A DNA stretch of 5,204 nt, from positions 1 through 5,204 of the forward strand of contig WFQV01000251.1 in assembly GCA_015486905.1 (NCBI GenBank), written 5' to 3'. The stretch comes from Melioribacteraceae bacterium (GTDB taxonomy: Bacteria > Bacteroidota > Ignavibacteria > Ignavibacteriales > Melioribacteraceae). Positions 1 through 5,146 of the stretch are shown here, one piece after another (position 1 is the first letter of the stretch; every line of letters begins with the position of its first letter). Below the pieces are notes generated by a model that made no database searches, was not told where the DNA came from, and saw nothing but the letters and a program-made list of their open reading frames with translations. The translations under genes and the position numbers were made by a program.

Positions 1-28
1 ATTCTTAATTTTTAATTTTCAATTGAAC
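1..28. repeat. Degenerate heptanucleotide tandem repeat
   Basis: Seven-base units start at 1, 8, 15 and 22. The first three read ATTCTTA, ATTTTTA and ATTTTCA; the fourth (ATTGAAC) is more diverged. The array may extend left of the window. The phase is kept while the sequence drifts, as in the cleaner array at 2081-2115. AT-rich DNA makes chance matches easier, so this run is weaker evidence than that one. Confidence 0.5.
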
Positions 29-29
29 A

Positions 30-167
30 ATCCGTATTCCATTGTACAATCAGCGGAAATCATAATTTTTCATGAAAATCAGCGTCCCATTCCCTCCGTG
101 AAAATCCTGCAACAATCCGTGTTATCCGTGTTCTATTGTCAAATCTGCGTTCTATCGTCATTTGTCA
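30..167. repeat. Cluster of degenerate ATCCGTG / AATCAGCG intergenic repeats
   Basis: The space past the 3' end of the serine hydrolase gene is built from related short words. ATCCGTGTT occurs twice in exact tandem (115-123 and 124-132). A 17-base word beginning ATCCGTGTTC (124-140) recurs with 14 of 17 identities at 143-159 and again at 30-46. AATCAGCG occurs at 48-55 and 77-84. The words GTCA/TTGTCA recur near 138-167. No open frame or terminator hairpin is evident. Its origin is unknown; it looks like a decayed tandem or interspersed repeat rather than a regulatory site. Confidence 0.55.
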
Positions 168-189
168 AAGCTTTTTTACAGAAGAGGAT

Positions 190-1428
190 TTATTCATTCC
201 AAAAACGTTTTAAGTCGGGTTTGAATTTCCTAGGTCGTTGCAATTCGTATTGGTAAATTACTTTACCCAAATTTGCGAGGAAAGGAATTCCGATTGTGTC
301 GTATTCGTAATGATCGTCGTTGTAAATGCCGTTCTCATTTACATGAATTACGGCGCTCAGCATAAACTCCACGCCCTGTTTAATGTCCGCAATGTAAGCA
401 ACTTCGGTCAAGAAACCGTAAGCGAGTCCGCTCTTGCTGAATATTTTCAAATAGTCGGGAACATTCTCCTTCGTCCCACCGTAAATAAAAGCCTTCACGT
501 AACTGTCGTAGTAGGAAGTGTCATTAGCAAACAATTCGGATTTCCGAGGCGGGATGGACATATATTTATAAAGGAATTTGTAATCATTCTTAGTTAAATT
601 AAAACGCATTTTAGGCGGAACGGAAGAAGGGAAAATAACTGCCTTTAAAATTTTCGTTAATGTTTTCAAGGAGATGTAATTCTTTTGGGAAAAGTCCATC
701 GGCTCATTAATTAATTTCCCATCGTAATAATAACCTTTCCCCAATAATATGTTTTTCAAATCAAACTTTTTCTTCAGCACGCTTTTCTTTGGCGGTTGAA
801 CGTAAAGGACTTTGTCGCCTTTGAAAAAAATCATTTTATGCGTCAACATATTTTCTTCGTGAGAAAGAGAGATTGAAAGTCTGTGCTGAATTAGAACATC
901 CTCGTAGCCCTTATTCCATAGGGTTTCGTTAAGGTATTGCGGACTTAAAAATTCGTAAAGTTTGTTAAAAGCGTTGTTATCGCTAATCAGAAAAACCCTT
1001 TCAACGCATTCGGCAATGTTAGAAATTTTCTTAGCCTCATTTGAATCCGAGAGCAAATGTTCAAGACCTACATTGTTGGTATCGATTAAGAAATCGGTTT
1101 CTTTTTTAACACCGTACTTTTTCAAGCGGTTAATTTTTTCCAACGCTACGAAAGATGCGGGCATTTTAACACTGCTTGCCGGGTAAAAATAAAAGCTCGA
1201 ATCCAAACGGAAATCATATTCCTTAAAAGAGGGGACATTGTTCTTATCGCGGTTTATTTGAGTGTAAATTATTTGAATTTCGTACTTGGCGGGATTTTCA
1301 ATTGCGGGGGAAAGTTCGGACTTGTGAGCGTTAAGAATTTTCGTTAAAGTATTTTGCTGTGCTAACATCAAAGCTCCCGAAAATAAAAGTAACAATAACG
1401 TTAAAATTTTTTTCATTTTTCCCTTCAT
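190..1428 (-). CDS. Exported serine hydrolase, class A beta-lactamase / PBP fold
   Basis: A 412-residue exported enzyme of the beta-lactamase2-type serine hydrolase group. Residues 1-23 form a signal peptide (a Lys-rich start, a Leu-rich core, then A23 followed by Q24-Q25), so it acts outside the inner membrane; there is no lipobox Cys. The three motifs of the fold occur in order: S85-S86-V87-K88 (SxxK, nucleophile and base), S149-D150-N151 (SDN) and K332-S333-G334 (KSG on the beta-3 strand). No ExxLN omega-loop motif carrying the class A deacylation Glu is visible after SDN, and the protein is about 120 residues longer than a class A beta-lactamase, with extra sequence between SDN and KSG. 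A peptidase or esterase-like role in the envelope is therefore likelier than antibiotic hydrolysis; the substrate is unknown. The first ATG overlaps the stop of the upstream macro-domain gene (ATGA), implying translational coupling. An internal ATG at codon 5 (1414-1416) is an equally plausible start and gives the cleaner signal peptide MKKILTLLLLLF. Confidence 0.9.
   Translation of the reverse strand: MKGKMKKILTLLLLLFSGALMLAQQNTLTKILNAHKSELSPAIENPAKYEIQIIYTQINRDKNNVPSFKEYDFRLDSSFYFYPASSVKMPASFVALEKINRLKKYGVKKETDFLIDTNNVGLEHLLSDSNEAKKISNIAECVERVFLISDNNAFNKLYEFLSPQYLNETLWNKGYEDVLIQHRLSISLSHEENMLTHKMIFFKGDKVLYVQPPKKSVLKKKFDLKNILLGKGYYYDGKLINEPMDFSQKNYISLKTLTKILKAVIFPSSVPPKMRFNLTKNDYKFLYKYMSIPPRKSELFANDTSYYDSYVKAFIYGGTKENVPDYLKIFSKSGLAYGFLTEVAYIADIKQGVEFMLSAVIHVNENGIYNDDHYEYDTIGIPFLANLGKVIYQYELQRPRKFKPDLKRFWNE
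1420..1425 (-). promoter_or_regulatory. Possible Shine-Dalgarno for the internal start of the serine hydrolase
   Basis: On the minus strand AAGGGA lies between the first ATG (1426-1428) and the second in-frame ATG (1414-1416), with three bases before the second ATG. No Shine-Dalgarno-like sequence precedes the first ATG. This favours a 408-residue product from the second ATG, with the ATGA overlap still delivering ribosomes to it. The purine run also encodes Lys-Gly-Lys, so it could be incidental. Confidence 0.4.
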
Positions 1429-1949
1429 GCATTAATTAATTCGTCAACAACTTTAAGGTAAGTCAAATAATCCGAACGGCTGAAGCAAACAAAAATCACC
1501 TTTTCGGGCATCTCGTTTTTTTCGAGGAAATCTTTAACCGTTTTAACGGCAATGCGGCATGCTCTTTCAAACGGGAATCGGTAAACGCCCGTACTTATTG
1601 AGGGAAAGGCAATTGTTCGAACTTTGTGTTCAACCGCAACTTCCAACGAACGTTGGTAACAACTTGCAAGCAGAGCGTCTTCATTATTTTTGCCACCGTA
1701 CCAAACCGGGCCAACCGTGTGAATTACATATTTTGCCGGCAAATTGTAACCTCCGGTAATTTTCGCATCCCCCGTATCACAGCCGTTTAACGTTCGGCAT
1801 TCTTCCAAAAGTTTTGGACCTGCCGCCCGGTGAATTGCACCATCAACTCCACCGCCGCCCAAAAGAGTTCTGTTTGCGGCGTTTACTATTGCGTCAACTT
1901 CATAAGTGGTAATGTCGCCTTGTGAAACTTCAATTCTTTCTTTGAGCAT
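1425..1949 (-). CDS. Macro-domain protein, O-acetyl-ADP-ribose deacetylase-like (YmdB family)
   Basis: A 174-residue cytoplasmic, single-domain protein of the length usual for bacterial macro-domain deacetylases. These bind ADP-ribose and hydrolyse O-acetyl-ADP-ribose or remove ADP-ribose from acidic side chains. The hallmarks are in order: G11-D12-I13-T14, DAIVNAAN (19-26), the Gly-rich loop GGGGVDGAIH (31-40), HTVGPVW (77-83) and the phosphate-binding loop SISTGVYRFP (117-126). N26 and D36 match the Asn and Asp implicated in E. coli YmdB catalysis, so the enzyme is probably active. The start is supported by AGGGG six bases upstream. It is the first gene of a two-gene operon; its TGA overlaps the next ATG. 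Its partner is exported, so the two proteins should not meet in the same compartment and co-expression is the only link the sequence shows. The family call is firm; the substrate (OAADPR, ADP-ribosyl-protein or nucleic acid) cannot be told from sequence. Confidence 0.94.
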   Translation of the reverse strand: MLKERIEVSQGDITTYEVDAIVNAANRTLLGGGGVDGAIHRAAGPKLLEECRTLNGCDTGDAKITGGYNLPAKYVIHTVGPVWYGGKNNEDALLASCYQRSLEVAVEHKVRTIAFPSISTGVYRFPFERACRIAVKTVKDFLEKNEMPEKVIFVCFSRSDYLTYLKVVDELINA

Positions 1950-1955
1950 CTTTTT

Positions 1956-1960
1956 CCCCT
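1956..1960 (-). promoter_or_regulatory. Ribosome binding site of the macro-domain gene
   Basis: AGGGG on the minus strand, six bases (AAAAAG) before the ATG at 1947-1949. It is the best-placed Shine-Dalgarno-like sequence in the window and fixes this start. Confidence 0.55.
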
Positions 1961-2035
1961 ACGACTTTTTCAAAACCAACGGTTTAAAATAATTAAATTC
2001 ATTCAATTTGGGAAAGGGAAATTTTTAATAACCTA

Positions 2036-2064
2036 ATTAAAAGACAATTTATTCCAGGTAACAA
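2036..2064 (-). promoter_or_regulatory. Candidate promoter for the macro-domain / serine hydrolase operon
   Basis: Minus strand: TTGTTA (2064-2059), a 17-base spacer, then TTTAAT (2041-2036), matching sigma-70 consensus at 4/6 and 5/6. It lies about 85 bases upstream of the start codon. The surrounding DNA is very AT-rich, so such matches arise easily by chance, and FCB primary sigma factors use a different consensus. Weak evidence. Confidence 0.22.
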
Positions 2065-2080
2065 ACCCCTCTTGATAAAA

Positions 2081-2115
2081 ATTTACGATTTACCATTGAC
2101 AATTTACAATTTACG
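2081..2115. repeat. Five-copy heptanucleotide tandem repeat, consensus ATTTACN
   Basis: Five consecutive seven-base units start at 2081, 2088, 2095, 2102 and 2109. Four are ATTTAC plus one variable base; the third is ATTGACA. The next seven bases (2116-2122, AAACACA) already break the pattern. The array lies 19 bases past the 3' end of the barrel-protein gene, in the gap before the macro-domain gene. Heptanucleotide short tandem repeats are known from cyanobacterial intergenic DNA; their function is unclear. No protein is encoded here. Confidence 0.8.
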
Positions 2116-2133
2116 AAACACAGTTCTAAAGGA

Positions 2134-2715
2134 TTAAAATTGGTATCCTATTCGGACGGATATTTCAGGCAGAAATCTCTGCGTTTGGTAATTTGAATTA
2201 TCGACATTTATATTCTTGTCACCCCAAATTCTCAAATGACCGGCGAAAAAAGGATTGAGATAGAAGTTGTAGTAAACAAACCAAAGGTAGCCGACCGAAC
2301 CGGTTAAAAAGATATTGTTGAACGTTCCCGTTGCTTCCGAATAAACGTTTTGTACTAAGCCGGCGGAACTTTCACCTCCCAGGCTGAACCAAATACCGTT
2401 CAATCTTACACTGGAAGTAAAAGGGAAATAATCCAAATACAGTCCGATATTTTTGTAGCTCAAGTTTTTAAAGTCGGCATCGTTCACAAACTCGGGCGGA
2501 TATTTCAATGAATAATTTGTTCTTACTTTGAAGTAATAATAACTAAGCCAAAAGCTAACGTCGTAGCCGCCGTAATAATAAACCACGGGGTCGAGCGAGA
2601 CTCCTGCATTAAATTCCGAATTACTCCACTTCAATTCCTTTCTCAATGAATCGTTTTGCGCGTGAATATTTATTGTGAGAGTTAATAAGACTAATAGAAT
2701 CGGAATTTTATTCAT
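2134..2715 (-). CDS. Small outer-membrane beta-barrel-like protein, function unknown
   Basis: A 193-residue exported protein that I cannot assign to a named family. Residues 1-19 are a signal peptide ending HA with Q20 following. The rest alternates hydrophobic and polar residues in stretches rich in Tyr, Phe and Trp, each fit for a membrane strand (roughly 34-48, 51-69, 85-97, 103-120, 133-145, 147-160, 181-193) and joined by short polar turns. The chain ends in an amphipathic segment with a terminal Phe (RIGYQF), the usual C-terminal signal for outer-membrane barrel assembly. There are no Cys residues. Six to ten strands would fit the length, suggesting a small structural or transport barrel. 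No Shine-Dalgarno sequence precedes the ATG, only an A/T run, which is common in Bacteroidota. It is divergent from the TPR gene, 52 bases away, so the two could share a control region. Export and barrel nature are inferred from composition; no function is proposed. Confidence 0.8.
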   Translation of the reverse strand: MNKIPILLVLLTLTINIHAQNDSLRKELKWSNSEFNAGVSLDPVVYYYGGYDVSFWLSYYYFKVRTNYSLKYPPEFVNDADFKNLSYKNIGLYLDYFPFTSSVRLNGIWFSLGGESSAGLVQNVYSEATGTFNNIFLTGSVGYLWFVYYNFYLNPFFAGHLRIWGDKNINVDNSNYQTQRFLPEISVRIGYQF

Positions 2716-2767
2716 ATTTTAATATTATTGTTTTTTAATTGTTAAAATTATTAAAATTTAAGGATAA
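2716..2767. promoter_or_regulatory. Divergent intergenic region between barrel-protein and TPR genes
   Basis: These 52 bases separate two divergent start codons, so any promoters for both genes not lying inside a coding region must fall here and may overlap. The stretch is almost pure A/T. I see no confident -35/-10 pair or operator palindrome. At its right end AAGGA (2760-2764) sits three bases before the TPR start and can serve as its ribosome binding site; nothing comparable serves the barrel gene. Confidence 0.4.
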
Positions 2768-3949
2768 ATGAGAGTCTTTTTTAGTACAATATTTTTGCTT
2801 TTAACTTTTACCTTTCAATTGCTTCCTCAGGGCAGGGAACTTGACTCCCTAATAACGGCAGGAGTAAATCAAATTTACGGAATTAAATTCAAAGATGCCG
2901 ATTCCACTTTTAAGCTGGTAATGAAAAAATATCCCGATAACCCCGCCGGTGTTTTCTTTGACACAATGATTGGATGGTGGAAGATAATGCTTGACCTAAC
3001 AAGCGAAAAGTACGACCAAAAGTTCATTGGCGATTTGGGAAAGACTATTGACTTTTGCAACAAGATTTTGGACAGAGACCCGAACAACACGGAAGCAATG
3101 TTTTTTAAAGGAGGTGCGCTCGGTTTTAGAGGTAGGCTCTATTCAATCAGGAAAGAATTTTTCAGAGCGGCTTTAGATGCTAAAGATGCTCTGCCCCTTG
3201 TTTACAAGGTGCATGAAATTGCCCCTACGAATAAAGACGTTGAGCTGGGTTTCGGTATTTACAATTACTATGCTGAAGTAATTCCCGAAAAATATCCTTT
3301 CATCAAACCGTTTATGATTTTTTTCCCCGGCGGTAACAGAATCAAAGGAATAGAACAAATTAAAGACGTTGCCAATAATGGCCATTATGCAAAAATTGAA
3401 GCCACTTATTTCTTATTGCAAATTTATTACAGCTTCGAAAAAAACTACGACTCCGCTATGGTTTACGCAAAGAAACTGTTAAAAAGATTTCCCGACAATC
3501 CGGTATTCGATTCATACCGCGGCAGAATTTACGCTCACAAAGGAGATTGGGAAAAAACGGCGGAAATATTTCACAGCATCTACAAAAAATGTTTAGCCGG
3601 GTTTCCCGGTTACAATGAGCGGGTTACAAGGGAGGCAACCTATTACATTGGCAACTGGTTCAAAATAGAAGGGCAAATGGATTCGGCAATTGCTTATTTA
3701 AAGATTTCCGCGCGGCTATCTAAGAAATTAGACAAAAAGAAACAAACCGGCTTCCTTGCAAATTCTCTCCTCTATTTGGGAATGGCTTACGACGACTTAG
3801 GCTATCGAAAGCTCGCGGTTGAAAAATACAAAGAAACTTTGGACGTGGAAGATTTTCACAGCTCTCATCAATTAGCCAAAAGATACCTCAAGAGACCTTA
3901 CGTTTATTGGAAACGAAGGTTAAAAAAAGGAAGCATTAGAAAGAAGTAG
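2768..3949 (+). CDS. Exported tetratricopeptide-repeat protein
   Basis: A 393-residue exported protein built mainly of helical TPR hairpins, which usually act as protein-binding scaffolds. A signal peptide covers about residues 1-20 (hydrophobic core FFSTIFLLLTFTF), with Q21 after it. TPR-like units are seen near 28-58 (ending KYPDNP), 86-118 (ending near DPNNTEAMFFKGGALGF), 208-243 (ending RFPDNP), 245-272, 283-316 and 327-360; the last is the most canonical (YLGMAYDDLGYRKLAVEKYKE). Between the second and third lies a distinct segment, 158-195, with GFGIYNYY, several Pro, and FFPGGN followed by KGIEQI. This is not TPR consensus and recalls the segment I associate with Iml2/TTC39-type TPR proteins. 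The C-terminus is strongly basic (Lys/Arg-rich, 361-393). AAGGA three bases upstream supports the start. The last 14 bases overlap the 3' end of the convergent porQ-like gene. The partner is unknown; a periplasmic or outer-membrane-associated role is inferred from the signal peptide. Confidence 0.87.
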   Translation: MRVFFSTIFLLLTFTFQLLPQGRELDSLITAGVNQIYGIKFKDADSTFKLVMKKYPDNPAGVFFDTMIGWWKIMLDLTSEKYDQKFIGDLGKTIDFCNKILDRDPNNTEAMFFKGGALGFRGRLYSIRKEFFRAALDAKDALPLVYKVHEIAPTNKDVELGFGIYNYYAEVIPEKYPFIKPFMIFFPGGNRIKGIEQIKDVANNGHYAKIEATYFLLQIYYSFEKNYDSAMVYAKKLLKRFPDNPVFDSYRGRIYAHKGDWEKTAEIFHSIYKKCLAGFPGYNERVTREATYYIGNWFKIEGQMDSAIAYLKISARLSKKLDKKKQTGFLANSLLYLGMAYDDLGYRKLAVEKYKETLDVEDFHSSHQLAKRYLKRPYVYWKRRLKKGSIRKK

Positions 3950-4862
3950 TTACCCCCATTCTGTGTAAGCTGCCGATTTCCCCGAGGGAAGAGAAAGCAT
4001 AGTCGAAACGGTAACGCTTTATTTTGATTCCGATTCCGAAATTAAAGCCTGCAAGTCCTGCAGTTGTTCCAATTTTTAATTCCTGCCTCTTTTCGTTGTC
4101 GAAGCCAAAACGAAAACGAAGAACTTTACTGATTCGCAATTCTCCACCAAGGCTAAAGAATTTCAATCTCTCTTTGAAATTCACCGTGCTTTCATTCAAT
4201 TTATTGAGTGAAAAGTAAAAAGTAAACGGCAGATGCGCCAAAGTTTTTGAAGCTCCAAGCCGGACGTCGAGGGGTAATTTTTCCTTTATACCGGCATAAG
4301 AGGAAAGCTGGAAGCCGGCATTAAGAGCGGAGAATCCAAAGCTCCAACGGGAATCGGGAAGGTAGTAAAGTAGTCCCACATCCATTGCGGCGGCTGTTGA
4401 GTTCCTGTCAGCTATTCCGGAATAAATAAATTTAACACTTGCACCGTAGTAAAAATTTTTGCCCAATACATTCGAATAGCCTGCAACAAAAGCCAAATCC
4501 GCCGCGCCGAACTCACCGTTCTTGTTCCCAAACTCGTCGGCTTTTGTAAATCTTCCGTAATTAATATATGCTACCGCCCCGGATATTCTGCCGATGCCTT
4601 TAACATCCCTGGAGTAAGATAAACTTGCCGAGTTAATATCCAATAAGTGTTTCAAATACGAGAAAGAAGCCTGCTGTCCCTTAATTAAATTAAGTCCGGC
4701 GGGATTGTAAAATATTACATTGGGGTCGTCCGTATTGGAAACAAAAGCTCCTGCCAGTGACGCGGCTCGGGGACTAATGTCCAATCTTAAAAAATCAAAT
4801 GCCGTTTGGGAATAAAGAACACTCGTAAAAATAAATGTGAGAAGTAATGTTATCTTTTTCAT
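3936..4862 (-). CDS. porQ: PorV/PorQ-family outer membrane protein, probable T9SS protein PorQ
   Basis: A 308-residue outer-membrane beta-barrel of the FadL-like PorV/PorQ group. PorQ belongs, with PorU, PorV and PorZ, to the attachment complex that removes the C-terminal signal from type IX secretion cargo and anchors it to the cell surface. A signal peptide (1-18) is followed by Q19. The mature start carries the family pattern FLRLDISPRAASLAGAF (24-40) and DDPNVIFYNPAGLN (45-58), the region of the FadL-type plug. Later PorQ-like marks are AYINYGRF (98-105), FGAADLAFVAGYSN (118-131), LPLDVRLGASKTLAHLPF (196-213) and GLAGFNFGIGIKI (269-281); the Leu-Ala-His-Pro-Phe element separates PorQ from PorV to my reading. 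The protein ends in Phe (VTTSF), as barrels do. It is slightly shorter than typical PorQ proteins but looks intact. AGGA lies four bases before the ATG. No other por gene or CTD-bearing cargo is in the window. The family is firm; PorQ rather than another PorV/PorQ paralogue is likely but not certain. Confidence 0.85.
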   Translation of the reverse strand: MKKITLLLTFIFTSVLYSQTAFDFLRLDISPRAASLAGAFVSNTDDPNVIFYNPAGLNLIKGQQASFSYLKHLLDINSASLSYSRDVKGIGRISGAVAYINYGRFTKADEFGNKNGEFGAADLAFVAGYSNVLGKNFYYGASVKFIYSGIADRNSTAAAMDVGLLYYLPDSRWSFGFSALNAGFQLSSYAGIKEKLPLDVRLGASKTLAHLPFTFYFSLNKLNESTVNFKERLKFFSLGGELRISKVLRFRFGFDNEKRQELKIGTTAGLAGFNFGIGIKIKRYRFDYAFSSLGEIGSLHRMGVTTSF

Positions 4863-4884
4863 AATTTCCTAAAATTTAACTTCG

Positions 4885-4913
4885 ATTTTAAAGATATTAA
4901 ATGATAAAGGCAA
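4885..4913 (-). promoter_or_regulatory. Candidate promoter for the porQ-like gene
   Basis: Minus strand: TTGCCT (4913-4908), a 17-base spacer, then TAAAAT (4890-4885), matching sigma-70 consensus at 4/6 and 5/6. This would give a 5' leader of about 15-20 bases with the AGGA ribosome binding site at 4870-4867. TATCTTTA, overlapping the downstream element, also resembles the Bacteroidetes -7 element TAnnTTTG at all but one fixed position, without a good -33 partner. Chance matches are easy in AT-rich DNA. Confidence 0.3.
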
Positions 4914-5089
4914 GGGAAATTAAGCTGACCTTTCCATATTTTGCTAAAAAAAAGTATGCTTTGGGGTAAAAATAAATTTTTGACGTGTAATCAGCGAAAC
5001 CAAATGAAACCGATATTATTAATTTTTCAACACACAACTTGTACCGGATTGTTGGATAATTGTATGGATGGATGATCCGACTACGTTGG

Positions 5090-5129
5090 GCTTCGTCGCG
5101 ACAGGTGTTTTTCGCCAGACGCGAGAAGC
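5090..5129. repeat. Long imperfect hairpin (REP-like palindrome)
   Basis: Outer arms GCTTC (5090-5094) and GAAGC (5125-5129) pair fully. After a one-base bulge (G5095), 5096-5107 (TCGCGACAGGTG) pairs with 5113-5124 (CGCCAGACGCGA) around a TTTTT loop (5108-5112), with two A-A mismatches and one G-U pair when read as plus-strand RNA. That is about 15 pairs in 40 bases. Neither side is followed by a U-tract, so it is not a standard intrinsic terminator. It is more GC-rich than its flanks, as repetitive extragenic palindromes or mobile-element ends often are. Confidence 0.65.
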
Positions 5130-5146
5130 AAGATGTAAGAAGTTTG
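5119..5146. repeat. Heptanucleotide tandem repeat, consensus ANGYRAG
   Basis: Four seven-base units start at 5119, 5126, 5133 and 5140: ACGCGAG, AAGCAAG, ATGTAAG and a diverged AAGTTTG. The first two form part of the right arm of the hairpin at 5090-5129. The period matches the arrays at 1-28 and 2081-2115, but the sequence is different. Confidence 0.55.

Noticed and set aside
165..180. AAAGCTTT palindrome and T-run just past the hydrolase stop as a terminator
   Set aside because: An eight-base self-complement without a loop cannot form a stable hairpin, and the T-run does not follow a stem on the minus strand.
238..597. Plus-strand open frames inside the hydrolase region (and similar ones opposite the other genes)
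   Set aside because: They lie antisense to well-supported genes, lack ribosome binding sites and show no domain or signal-peptide logic.
1973..1987. Small palindrome AAACC-AAC-GGTTT upstream of the macro-domain gene
   Set aside because: Only five pairs, mostly A-T, with no U-tract on either side; too weak for a terminator or a confident operator.
4980..5019. TTGACG (4980-4985) with TATTAT (5014-5019) as a plus-strand promoter
   Set aside because: The spacer is 28 bases, far from 17, and no plus-strand gene follows.
5045..5079. CGGAT ... ATCCG inverted repeat and repeated GGAT words
   Set aside because: Only five pairs across a 25-base gap; the GGAT spacing is irregular. Not distinguishable from chance.
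5040..5130. Possible tRNA or att site in the GC-rich island
   Set aside because: No acceptor stem, T-loop GTTCRA box or anticodon arm could be drawn; the GC-rich signal is explained by the hairpin.
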